In this document: positions 1 to 8,956 of the stretch, piece by piece
Position numbering within the stretch: the first letter of the stretch is position 1
Layout of the letters: each line of letters starts with the position of its first letter
Source: DATFVA01 sp963764235
Lineage (GTDB): Bacteria > Bacteroidota > Ignavibacteria > Ignavibacteriales > Ignavibacteriaceae
Reading direction: 5' to 3'
DNA length: 64,000 nt
Assembly: GCA_963764235.1 (NCBI GenBank)
Contig: CAVXRO010000005.1
Span: forward strand, 201,792 to 265,791
Position numbers and translations under genes: made by a program
Notes under the pieces: model-generated
What the model saw: the letters and a program-made list of their open reading frames with translations, nothing else
Told to the model about the DNA's origin: nothing
Databases searched by the model: none

Positions 1-498
1 CTGCAGGATGCCGACAGGAGAAATATTGATTTTTCGAATACTACGATCTTCATGACTTCAAATCTGGCTTCTGAAGTGCTCTTTGAAAAGTATAATGCCG
101 GCATGATAAATCCTGATGACTTACTTGAAGAACTCCGGCCTTATATGAACCAATATTTCAGACCGGAATTTTTAGGAAGGCTTAAACCCATAGTTTTTCT
201 TCCTCTCAGTAAGGAGGTGTTAAAGCCGATCGTAGAGATGAAATTAGGAAAGATTAAAAAGAAACTGCTGGAGAATCAAAACCTGATGGTAGAGTTCAAT
301 AAAGCTGTAATCGATGATATTGTTGAATCATGTACAAGGGCGGAAACAGGCGCCAGGAACATAGACGCTATCGTCGACAAAAAGCTTGCCCCTGAAATTT
401 CATCCCAGCTGCTGGGATTTATGGCTGAAGGAAAAAGTCCCTCCAAAGTTACCGTGACGAGATCAAAAGACGGTTCATTCAAATATAAGTTCGTTTAA
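1..498 (+). CDS. tssH: T6SS ClpV/TssH-type AAA+ ATPase, C-terminal part (5' truncated)
   Basis: The frame is open from base 1, so only the last ~165 residues are present. Residues visible near the start ('IFMTSNLAS') are the sensor-1 region of the second AAA+ module of ClpB/ClpV proteins. The segment 'YFRPEFLGRL' with its following helices is the ClpB/ClpV D2 C-terminal subdomain, carrying the sensor-2 motif 'GARNID' near the end. ClpV disassembles contracted T6SS sheaths in the cytosol. ClpB, the heat-shock disaggregase, has the same fold, but the vgrG and PAAR genes directly downstream favour ClpV. The 63-bp gap to vgrG is AT-rich and shows no terminator, so the two are probably co-transcribed. 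Confidence 0.85.
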   Translation: MQDADRRNIDFSNTTIFMTSNLASEVLFEKYNAGMINPDDLLEELRPYMNQYFRPEFLGRLKPIVFLPLSKEVLKPIVEMKLGKIKKKLLENQNLMVEFNKAVIDDIVESCTRAETGARNIDAIVDKKLAPEISSQLLGFMAEGKSPSKVTVTRSKDGSFKYKFV

Positions 499-561
499 GA
501 TATGATCATACAAAGCAATTATTCATTATTAATTATCCATTGTTAATTAAAAAGGTGTACG

Positions 562-2697
562 ATGCCGGACCAAAAGTTTAATCAACCCTATTATCGGATT
601 CATTTCTCTGAAGTGGATGATGATGTTTTCGGTGTGATATCATTTGAGGGAGAGGAGGAAATCTCCGGTTTATTTGAGTACAGGATTGTTCTTGCGTCAG
701 GTGATCCGAAAATCGGCTCGAATAAAATTCTGAATAAATCTGCAACGTTTACACTCGTAAGACCTGACCAAAGCGAACAGGAAATCCATGGTATCATTGC
801 ACAAATTGAACAATTTGGTCAATCAAAAGATCACGTGTTTTATAAAGTAGTTCTGGTTCCGCGCCTCTGGAAAGCGTGCCTCACTTTTCAGAATGAGGTA
901 TACCAGGATATTGAAATAAAAGACCTGATTAAAAAAATAATGGAAAAAAGTGAATTAACAGGAAGCGACTATAAAGTCGATCTGAAGAACAATTATCCCA
1001 AAAGTGAGTTTATAGTTCAATACAGGGAAACAGAGTTCAACTTTCTTAACCGGCGTCTTGAACATTTCGGAATATACTATTACTTCGACCACAGCGGGGA
1101 TAAGGATGTAGTTTGTTTTACAGACGATAACAGCAAGCTGCCGGATGCGGGGTTATCAGACGGTATCGGATACAATGAAAACAAGGAACCCTTAGGCCAG
1201 ATAGAATCCATCCTTGATCTCTCTTCAACCGAAAAGCTGGTTACGGGGAAAGTTATGTTGAAAGATTACAACTATCTCTTTCCGGAAAAACAGTTAATGG
1301 CAGAGAGTAAGATCGTGTCTGATCTGCCGGGCACATATTATGACTACGGAGATAATTTTGAGAATGAGAAGGATGCCGAATTTCTTGCAAAAATCAGAAA
1401 CCAGGAATTTCTGGCGGGAAGTTTAATATTCAGCGGGAAAACGGACAGCAGGGTGTTCAGGGCGGGTTACAGGTTTAAACTTGACAAACATTACCGTGAT
1501 GATTGGAATATGGAATATATTATTACAAAAGTTTCACTAACCGGATCTCAACGCGGCCAGTTTGTCATTCCGCAGAAACTTCAAACAACAGAATCAGTTT
1601 TCGAGTGCAAATTTTATGCTATTCCATTCGATATCGAATTCAAACCCAAGAGAAAAACACCCATCCCGAAAATCTCCGGGATTATGAGCGCAAAGCTGGA
1701 ATCGGGAACAGGTGATGAATATGCATACCTTGACGACCACGGACGGTACAAGGCAAAAATGCTTTTTGACCTCAGTGATAAATCAAACGGTGAGGCTTCC
1801 CTGCCGATAAGACTGACGCAAAGCTATTCGGGATCAGGATATGGAATACATTTTCCAAACCATAAGGAAACAGAACTGCTGTGGGCATGCGTCGACGGAA
1901 ACGTTGACAGACCGATAGGACTGGGTACGGTGCCTAATCCGTCTCAGGCCTCCCCGGTGGCAGCTAAGAATAAATCACATAATATTATCAGAACCGCGGC
2001 AGGTAATGAAATCCTGATAGATGATAAATCAAATGAGACGCAGATTTCATTGACAACTTCTGATTCGCACAAGATATTGATGGATGATAAGGATGATAAG
2101 ATTGAGGTTACATCGAAAGATAAACACAAGATCACGATGGATGATAAGAACCAGAATATCACGATCACAACCAAAGAAGGACATACTATACTCCTTGACG
2201 ATAAAAATACGAAGATTGTTGTAACCAGCAAAAAGGGTCATTTTCTTCTGATTGATGATACTGACGGAGCTGAAAAAATCCAGCTGTCGGATAAGCCAAA
2301 AAACAATAATTTTATAATTGATCTTAAAAATCAGAAATTGATAATTGAAACCAAAGATGGGAGTATTGATATCCAGGCGCCGAAAGGTGAAATAAATGTT
2401 AAATCGAAATCCTTTAAACTGGAAACTGAAGGTGATACGGAAATAACGGCAGCCAATATAAATTCCGAAGCTAAGAGCAATTATAAAGTTAAGGCCACTA
2501 ATATAAACGCCGAAGCAAAAAGCGATCTTAAGCAGAAAGGAATGAAGATATCGTCGGAAGCCAGCACAGATAATAATATCAAGGGTTTGAACACGACTGT
2601 TGAAGCAAGCGTGAATATAAAGGTGAAGGGTGCACTGTCCACTGTTGAAGCTTCTGGCATAAACACAATTAAAGGGGCCATGGTTAAAATAAATTGA
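562..2697 (+). CDS. vgrG: T6SS spike protein VgrG (TssI)
   Basis: 711 residues, a normal VgrG length. Residues ~1-370 resemble the gp27/gp44-like base, with the family-typical 'EFNFLNRRLEHFGIYYYF' segment. Residues ~375-460 are the gp5-like OB fold ('DDHGRYKAKMLFDL'). Residues ~480-711 form the trimeric needle: about five repeats of ~21 residues with the pattern GH-x-I-x-L/M-DDK-x2-K/N-I-x-V/I-T, then Lys/Ala/Glu-rich short repeats. No extra enzymatic C-terminal domain is seen, so cargo is probably carried by the PAAR and downstream proteins. An AAAGGTG element lies just before the ATG. The stop is 19 bp before the PAAR gene. Confidence 0.93.
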   Translation: MPDQKFNQPYYRIHFSEVDDDVFGVISFEGEEEISGLFEYRIVLASGDPKIGSNKILNKSATFTLVRPDQSEQEIHGIIAQIEQFGQSKDHVFYKVVLVPRLWKACLTFQNEVYQDIEIKDLIKKIMEKSELTGSDYKVDLKNNYPKSEFIVQYRETEFNFLNRRLEHFGIYYYFDHSGDKDVVCFTDDNSKLPDAGLSDGIGYNENKEPLGQIESILDLSSTEKLVTGKVMLKDYNYLFPEKQLMAESKIVSDLPGTYYDYGDNFENEKDAEFLAKIRNQEFLAGSLIFSGKTDSRVFRAGYRFKLDKHYRDDWNMEYIITKVSLTGSQRGQFVIPQKLQTTESVFECKFYAIPFDIEFKPKRKTPIPKISGIMSAKLESGTGDEYAYLDDHGRYKAKMLFDLSDKSNGEASLPIRLTQSYSGSGYGIHFPNHKETELLWACVDGNVDRPIGLGTVPNPSQASPVAAKNKSHNIIRTAAGNEILIDDKSNETQISLTTSDSHKILMDDKDDKIEVTSKDKHKITMDDKNQNITITTKEGHTILLDDKNTKIVVTSKKGHFLLIDDTDGAEKIQLSDKPKNNNFIIDLKNQKLIIETKDGSIDIQAPKGEINVKSKSFKLETEGDTEITAANINSEAKSNYKVKATNINAEAKSDLKQKGMKISSEASTDNNIKGLNTTVEASVNIKVKGALSTVEASGINTIKGAMVKIN

Positions 2698-2716
2698 TGA
2701 AAAAAGAAAGATAATC

Positions 2717-3805
2717 ATGAGTTTTGCCGCAAGAATGGGTGACAGCTGTGCCCACGGAGGTTTAATAGTGGTCGGATGTCCGACAGTATTAATTGAAAAT
2801 ATGCCTGCTGCAAGGGTAGGGGATATGCATGTTTGTCCTATGGTAACACCCGGAACTCCGCCGATACCTCACGTAGGCGGACCAATAATGCCGCCCGGCA
2901 GTCCAACAGTATTTATAGGAGGGCAGCCGGCAGCAAGGATGGGTGATATGGCTACATGTGTCGGTCCTCCCGATTCCATTATCAAAGGAAGCGCAACGGT
3001 AATGATAGGTATGGCAGGAAGCGGGAGCGGGAGCGGCGGCGGTGCGGGCTCAGGCGGAGCGGCGGCTGCGAAAGCCAGTGCCAAGAATGCAGTAGCCGGG
3101 AGTCCTGAAGCCACTACCAAAGAGAAAAACTGGCTGGAGTACAAGCTGGTAGACAAAGCGGGAAATCCGGTAAGCGGTGTCGATTACAAACTGACCGACA
3201 CGGATAAAAAGGACTCTTCAGGCAAAGTTAAAACAGATGGAAGAATCACCCGGGATGCATTAAAAGAAGGCAGCGCAGAGCTGGTATTAAAAAAATTATT
3301 CAACGCAAAGTGGTCAAAGGAAATGGTAAAGCCCGGAGACAAAGTTGAATTAAACGTCGAATCAGAAGGATTGGATGATGGCGAACCACTGACGTTTTCA
3401 ATATGGAAGAGAGACATTAAAAAAGCAGATGTAGAGATAAAAAATATCGAGGCAAAAATTCAGGGGAATAAAGCAAAAGCAGAATGGGAGATTTCTCAAA
3501 GCGGAGAACAGAATGATGAAAAGAAAACGGACGAGTTTTCATCACCTGAGTATTACTTTACAGTCATCAGTGATCCGGATTTAACAGCAAGGTCAGGTAG
3601 GCTCTATATTGAAGATTTCATCGAAGTGGAACTAAAAGACGATGAGGGTAATGCTCTTAAAGATGAAGAATATATTCTTTATCTGCCGAATGGAGAAGTG
3701 AGAAAAGGCAAGCTTGATGGTAACGGATACAAAAAAGAAGAGAAGGTTCCCGGAGGGAATTTTAGTATCACATTTCCAAAACTTTCCAGATTTAAAAAAG
3801 ACTAA
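2717..3805 (+). CDS. PAAR-domain spike tip with extended C-terminal adaptor region
   Basis: Residues 1-~100 are a PAAR domain ('RMGDSCAHGG', repeated 'AARMGDM', conserved Cys/His) that would cap the VgrG needle and bind zinc. A GC-rich Gly/Ser/Ala linker follows (residues ~100-125). The C-terminal ~235 residues contain two beta-rich modules of the type 'L-x-D-x2-G-x-P...Y-x-L...G-x-L-D-x-x-G' (residues ~137-195 and ~300-362) around an Ig-like segment. The last part resembles the C-terminus of the protein at 8957-9823. Such tails are probably cargo-docking or adaptor regions; no catalytic motif is visible. The gene lies 14 bp before the giant OmpA-like protein gene, in an evident operon. Confidence 0.9.
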   Translation: MSFAARMGDSCAHGGLIVVGCPTVLIENMPAARVGDMHVCPMVTPGTPPIPHVGGPIMPPGSPTVFIGGQPAARMGDMATCVGPPDSIIKGSATVMIGMAGSGSGSGGGAGSGGAAAAKASAKNAVAGSPEATTKEKNWLEYKLVDKAGNPVSGVDYKLTDTDKKDSSGKVKTDGRITRDALKEGSAELVLKKLFNAKWSKEMVKPGDKVELNVESEGLDDGEPLTFSIWKRDIKKADVEIKNIEAKIQGNKAKAEWEISQSGEQNDEKKTDEFSSPEYYFTVISDPDLTARSGRLYIEDFIEVELKDDEGNALKDEEYILYLPNGEVRKGKLDGNGYKKEEKVPGGNFSITFPKLSRFKKD

Positions 3806-3819
3806 CTGTTAAAGAACAA

Positions 3820-6800
3820 ATGCCTGAACTGACGATCGACGCTCGTAAATCAGATAAGCTCGGTGATCTGTTATCCGGTAAAAAGAACAGTATTACAGCC
3901 AAAACTGTTTACGGCTACAGCATCATTGAAATGGAGGATGTAAACTTCCATTTTGATAGTGCTGTCCTGCTGCCTGATTACGGGAAAGAAGCCCCAGAAC
4001 CAGGGACTGATGAGCAGAATCGCATTACCGGATTGGGTGTTCTTTACACGTGCTACAAGGAATGCCAGAACAAATCTTTCGCACAGAAAATACTTGTTGC
4101 AGGACATACAGATAAAAAAGGCAGCTCCGATTATAATCTTGGTTTATCGAGGCTGAGATCCGTAAATGTTTTTAGTGCATTAACAGGACAAAAAACAAAA
4201 TGGGCTAATATTTCAGATAAAAAACATCAGGTTGAGGATTACCAGCAGATACTGAAATGGATATCCTATAACTGGGGCTGGGATTGTGATCCCGGAGAAG
4301 TTGACAATAAGAAGGACAGTGAGACGGATGCGGCTCTGAAGAAGTTTCAGGTCCGGTATAATGATGAATATGAGGAACACATTCCCGAAACAGGAAATAT
4401 GGAGATAAAGACCTGGGGTGCTTTTTTTGATGTTTATATGGATGAACTGGCAATTATAATGGGAATTACCCGTGAAGGTCTTGAAGATCTTCAAGGCAAA
4501 CTTCTGTTCGTTGAGAAACCCTCACCATCTCCCGCGCCGCATGTAGGATGTGGTGAAAACTTCCCCGCCAGTAAATCAAAAACCGAATCCGAAAATTCAG
4601 TCGACAGAAGAGTAGAAATTCTTTTCTTTGACGATGGAGAAGAACCGGTACTAAAATGTCATCCGAATACAACAACCTGTATAAGCTCCAAATGTGATTT
4701 ATATGGCACAGAACTTTATAAGAGAAATCCGGTTCCCGCTGAGCCGCTGCCTGTTCCAAGCGGCGAGGCTGCCCGCGTATTTTTACAGGTATTTTATAAA
4801 GATCCGGAGGATAACAATAAAACATTCCCTGAGGATTTCCCGGTAATCATTGAATTCCCTGATGGAACAACACAGGATGAAACTACACTGAGAGACGGAA
4901 AGCTAAAGTTTCTTGTCAACAGGGATAAAAAATCTTTTTCACTGAGATTTGAATCGTCAAATGATATCTATTTTTCATATTCGAAAAGTGATGATAAAAC
5001 CAGGTCAGTATTTGAACCTGAAACAGCCGATCTTCAAAATAAAAGCGAAAAGTTATTTAAGCTTCCTCTGAAATGGGCAATAAAGAATTCTAAATGGGAA
5101 GTAAAAAACACGAGCGACTTCAACGACCCGGATTTTGTAAACATTGAGGAGAAAAAAAAGAATATAGGATCTGAAGGAAGCTATGTTGAGATGATCCTGA
5201 ATCCGATCTGGCAGTTCGTGCGTTTTGAATTTTTTGACAGGGTGTTCGGTCATTCTGATCATGCTCATTCAAGGATCTGCATTCCACCGGTCTTTATAGA
5301 AGGCTTCAAAAAAGAACCATCATCTGATGCTGATAAACCTGACACAAAATCGAACTGGATAATTAATGAGGATAAGACTGATGATACTGTGTTATGTCTT
5401 CCGTGGATTATTCAGAAGACAGACGATGGTAAAGATGATCCGAAACCGGATAACAAAATTCAGATAAGATTTAAGACTGACCCCGAAACTTATATTCACT
5501 CGGAGGATGCAAAAACAAGGAAACTTGAAAATGTTAAGGATCCGGAAAAGCTTAAACTTGGTCCTGACCGACTTAAATATTATGATCTGCCGGAACTGTG
5601 GATTTCAAAAAAATATTTTACGCGATTTAAAGATCAGGACGGGAAATTATTCGAAGCGCTTTCACAGTCAGACTTGGATAAGAGCTTAAAAAAAGAAACA
5701 CCCTTAATTTATTCTCTGGATGATATTATTCTTACGGATAATTCAATAAAGCAGCATTTTATGCCCAATACCGAGCAGATTACATTATTCTTTCATCAAT
5801 TTTTAAATCCTAATACCGGTAAAGGTAAACCAATCTCTGATCAGGGTATTTATAATCCCGGAAATGAATCTTCGAAGGATGTATACCCTTACAGCGATAT
5901 AAAAATAGTAAACGGATATTATATAAATGATTATCCTGACTGGACCAGGATTATCATTACCGAGGGAAATATATTTGAAATTTTCAACAAGAGAACAAAA
6001 AAGATAAGCGGTAATGATGTTGTTGGAGCAAGGGCCGCCGTTATGTGGGCTGATGCTGTTAAAATGGGAGTTAAACCTCAGGTGGTGATGGGCAACAGAC
6101 CGGGCAGAGTAGATTCTGATCCGGATCCGAAAAAAAGTACATATTCAATTGAACCTTTCTTCTGGCAGGATATATATCAATCAAGATCAAAAGATCTTGC
6201 CACCGGAAAATATAAGGAGTTTGAAAATCCTGTTCCAAATTCAGTGGGATTTTTGATAGGAAGGTTTGATAAAGTGCTTTTGAGATGCTGTGATCTGAAG
6301 GATGGTACCGAGATTGCAAAGATTATGTCTTATTTCAGGTTCTTCTTTAACCTGGCAAATGCTCCGTCAAAAAATAATGACGGTACCCCTTTTAATGCAA
6401 ATGATTACGAAAAGAAAATGCTTGAGAACATTCCTAAACGATGGAATGGTCCTGATGGCGGAAATCCCGGAACTGTTGAGATAAAACCTCAGGATGAGAG
6501 TAAGTTAAAATTAAAAATTCAACCGTATTTTTTCGTGCAAAAATCCATTTTTAATAGGGCTCACTTTCAGATTAACATTATCAGTATCCCGCGTGCAAAT
6601 ATGAATGGTCACGATGGAACCGGGAATTTCTCAACCGGAAATGAAAGCCCAACTTCAGGTAACGTATTTGTAGCAGCGCACGAATGCGGACATGGAGCCA
6701 GCCTCCCGGATGAATATAACGAACGCTGGACCCTCAATGCATCTTCATACCAGTTCCTTGGTTTCGGATGTAATACTCCCGGTGATCCTTTTGCAATGAT

Positions 6801-7698
6801 CCCTCCTTCTTCCGGTCACGCACCGCTGATGTTCGAGGGAATACGGGATATTCACAGCAGATATTACTGGCACTCCGCAGAATTCATTAATAAAATTTTA
6901 GGTGTTCCCTTTAATGTAGAAATAACCCGCGGCTCAACCACCAGAAAATATAATGTTAAATCCCATACAAGTGCTCCTCATAGAAATTTCAATCACTTTC
7001 CGTTATTTGTTGAATCAAATGCGACAGCAGGCACTCACAGCATGTTTGATCTCTACCTCTATCAGCTGGGTGATGATGATTACCGGTACCAGTTTTTTAG
7101 TTCAGCCAGCATAGACGGGTTACTGCTTGTACTTGTCAAATTAAGATTTTCGATACCGGAAGCTAAGAAACATGGCGAAATAGTGCATACCCTGGCTTCA
7201 TTCAGAAACGAAGTAACAAAACAGCTCTGCTTCACATTTAAATATAAAGGTGACCTCTCAGGTGTACATTTTGATAATCTGCTGGTTCATTTTTCTCCCA
7301 GGTTTCTTGTTGAGAATCTTTTAATTGATCTGAAAGATCCCGCTAATGTTGATTACCTACATGGATTGGAATATAAATTAACACCGGCGCCGCCTGCCAC
7401 CCCTACATCAACAAATGCCACCCAGGCGGACTATCTGAAGCATGTCAATAATGTTGAAAATTTTCATCCCAGACATTTCCTGGTCAAAGTCGGAAAAGAT
7501 TTAACAACTGGCTGGTCAGGATCAAATGAACTTCACATCAAACTCGATGTTACTAAATCCGGAAACAATTTAGGAAACCTAATGTGGAGATTTTTCGGTG
7601 ATATGGTTGGGTTAAACCTCTCAGCCGGTTCGAAGAATCCTACCAGTGATGATGTGAAAAATATAATTGTTAAGAGGGCCGTACCCGGAGTTAAGTAA
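3820..7698 (+). CDS. Giant T6SS-associated OmpA-like / peptidoglycan-binding / zincin-like protein
   Basis: 1292 residues with no signal peptide. Residues ~35-130 form an OmpA-like peptidoglycan-associated domain ('FHFDSAVLLP', then 'VAGHTDKKG...LSRLRSVNV'). Residues ~145-225 resemble a peptidoglycan-binding helical domain ('ALKKFQVRYNDEY'). The centre carries beta-rich modules, including 'NPIWQFVRFEFFDRVFGHSDH' and 'DRLKYYDLPELWISKKY', which I recall from unnamed OmpA-fused proteins next to vgrG/PAAR genes in Proteobacteria. At H954 there is 'HECGHGASLPDEY', a HExxH zincin motif followed by an acidic/Tyr segment as in M64-like peptidases. The inference is a wall-targeting protein with metallopeptidase activity, possibly a T6SS effector. 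Function is unproven. Confidence 0.75.
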   Translation: MPELTIDARKSDKLGDLLSGKKNSITAKTVYGYSIIEMEDVNFHFDSAVLLPDYGKEAPEPGTDEQNRITGLGVLYTCYKECQNKSFAQKILVAGHTDKKGSSDYNLGLSRLRSVNVFSALTGQKTKWANISDKKHQVEDYQQILKWISYNWGWDCDPGEVDNKKDSETDAALKKFQVRYNDEYEEHIPETGNMEIKTWGAFFDVYMDELAIIMGITREGLEDLQGKLLFVEKPSPSPAPHVGCGENFPASKSKTESENSVDRRVEILFFDDGEEPVLKCHPNTTTCISSKCDLYGTELYKRNPVPAEPLPVPSGEAARVFLQVFYKDPEDNNKTFPEDFPVIIEFPDGTTQDETTLRDGKLKFLVNRDKKSFSLRFESSNDIYFSYSKSDDKTRSVFEPETADLQNKSEKLFKLPLKWAIKNSKWEVKNTSDFNDPDFVNIEEKKKNIGSEGSYVEMILNPIWQFVRFEFFDRVFGHSDHAHSRICIPPVFIEGFKKEPSSDADKPDTKSNWIINEDKTDDTVLCLPWIIQKTDDGKDDPKPDNKIQIRFKTDPETYIHSEDAKTRKLENVKDPEKLKLGPDRLKYYDLPELWISKKYFTRFKDQDGKLFEALSQSDLDKSLKKETPLIYSLDDIILTDNSIKQHFMPNTEQITLFFHQFLNPNTGKGKPISDQGIYNPGNESSKDVYPYSDIKIVNGYYINDYPDWTRIIITEGNIFEIFNKRTKKISGNDVVGARAAVMWADAVKMGVKPQVVMGNRPGRVDSDPDPKKSTYSIEPFFWQDIYQSRSKDLATGKYKEFENPVPNSVGFLIGRFDKVLLRCCDLKDGTEIAKIMSYFRFFFNLANAPSKNNDGTPFNANDYEKKMLENIPKRWNGPDGGNPGTVEIKPQDESKLKLKIQPYFFVQKSIFNRAHFQINIISIPRANMNGHDGTGNFSTGNESPTSGNVFVAAHECGHGASLPDEYNERWTLNASSYQFLGFGCNTPGDPFAMIPPSSGHAPLMFEGIRDIHSRYYWHSAEFINKILGVPFNVEITRGSTTRKYNVKSHTSAPHRNFNHFPLFVESNATAGTHSMFDLYLYQLGDDDYRYQFFSSASIDGLLLVLVKLRFSIPEAKKHGEIVHTLASFRNEVTKQLCFTFKYKGDLSGVHFDNLLVHFSPRFLVENLLIDLKDPANVDYLHGLEYKLTPAPPATPTSTNATQADYLKHVNNVENFHPRHFLVKVGKDLTTGWSGSNELHIKLDVTKSGNNLGNLMWRFFGDMVGLNLSAGSKNPTSDDVKNIIVKRAVPGVK

Positions 7699-7700
7699 AT

Positions 7701-8954
7701 CTGAAATTCATATATAAAACTGTTCTATTTGTTTTTGTTTTCGCTTGTATCACCAATTCGCAGGATATAAATAAATCAATGGCATTAAATAAGTCTGAAA
7801 CTTTCCAGTCTCTTCCTGTCTATAATCCTGAGCCGTCAGGGGATCTATATACAAGACCATACGCTGATAACGAGTTAAATTCCCGGATCCCTGTTATAAT
7901 ATCGGATAAACTCTGGGAAATTAAATGGCAGACAGCAATCGATCCGTTTTTCCCTGCACAATTTATTTTGACGGCCAAAGACAATTTTATAATCCAGGCA
8001 ACGGATAGATGGTATTTACTGGATTCTGAGGGTGAGTTAACCGGTAGAGATTTCATCGGCAACAGTGATATTGTGTTCGATCCTGAAAAGGATCTCTTTT
8101 GTTATGCTGACAGGTTCGGGAATATTGTTGCTATAAATTTGTTATCCCGCGAGAAATTATTTTCAATGCAGGTATATGGACTTGAAGAAGTTGAGAGAAA
8201 ATACTTCTGCAGGATAAATCATAATTTTCTTCTGGCGGAAAAATCAGAAAACAAAAATCCGCATGATCCCTCTCCCCTGAGCTTCATTTACCTGGAAGCA
8301 TACATGGTTGATGATCCCCCTATCGTTGAGAACGGCAGCCTTACTTCTTACAAAGAATTATATCATACTTATTATTACACTAATCAGGTGGCCGCGGCAT
8401 CGGACCTTAAGCATTTTGTTTATTCGATTGAAAATAAAATTATTATCACAGGCCCGGATCTTAAGACAGTATCCGAATTTGAAGATCAATTCCAGCCCGT
8501 GTCTCTCAGTCTTGACGAAGCCGGGAGAATCTATATGACTGTTTTAAACAGTGATAATAAATTAGCGCTTCGTGTAATAACAGAAAGAGGCGATCTTCTC
8601 GTGGATACCGAATTACCGGTCGAAAATCAGTTAAATTCTGTCCCTCCCGTTATAGGCTACAATCATGACATATTTATTGTATTTGATAACCAGGTGCTCG
8701 CCTTTACGGAGGACGGCAAACTTAAATGGCAGACCTTTACGGATGGGAAAACCGGAGGTGCGATTGTTACTTCAGATAATAAACTTCTTTTATCGGAAGG
8801 GTCAACAATTTCTCGGTTTGATGAAAATGGGGAAAGGCAATTCATTTTTCAATTTCCCGGGGAAAACATCACGACATGTCCCGTCATCACAAAAAATAAT
8901 AATATAATAGTTGCGGCCGGGGGAAACATCTATTTACTAACTCCCCGCAAATAA
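7701..8954 (+). CDS. Exported PQQ-type beta-propeller protein, apparent CTG start (possible immunity or partner protein)
   Basis: The first ATG in frame is at 7779, but the same frame is open from 7695. From a CTG at 7701 it encodes a clean export signal: K-F-I-Y-K, then the hydrophobic run 'TVLFVFVFAC' and 'ITNSQ'. 'VFAC' could be a lipobox, and 'NSQ' a signal peptidase I site. No ATG, GTG or TTG exists upstream in frame, and GGAG lies 10 bases before the CTG. The mature protein has repeated 'DSEGEL', 'TEDGKLKWQ' and 'DENGERQF' blades typical of PQQ-like beta-propellers. It starts 2 bp after the metallopeptidase-like gene. An exported partner beside a wall-acting T6SS cargo could be its immunity protein; that is inference only. 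An internal start at 7779 would lose the signal. Confidence 0.75.
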   Translation: MKFIYKTVLFVFVFACITNSQDINKSMALNKSETFQSLPVYNPEPSGDLYTRPYADNELNSRIPVIISDKLWEIKWQTAIDPFFPAQFILTAKDNFIIQATDRWYLLDSEGELTGRDFIGNSDIVFDPEKDLFCYADRFGNIVAINLLSREKLFSMQVYGLEEVERKYFCRINHNFLLAEKSENKNPHDPSPLSFIYLEAYMVDDPPIVENGSLTSYKELYHTYYYTNQVAAASDLKHFVYSIENKIIITGPDLKTVSEFEDQFQPVSLSLDEAGRIYMTVLNSDNKLALRVITERGDLLVDTELPVENQLNSVPPVIGYNHDIFIVFDNQVLAFTEDGKLKWQTFTDGKTGGAIVTSDNKLLLSEGSTISRFDENGERQFIFQFPGENITTCPVITKNNNIIVAAGGNIYLLTPRK

Positions 8955-8956
8955 TT

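Noticed and set aside
2047..2718. 223-residue minus-strand ORF opposite vgrG
   Set aside because: It mirrors the repetitive needle region of VgrG and has no domain or ribosome site.
1..3805. Extracellular contractile injection system rather than T6SS
   Set aside because: The ClpV-type ATPase plus VgrG, PAAR and the FHA/kinase/phosphatase set is typical of T6SS; no eCIS-specific gene is visible.
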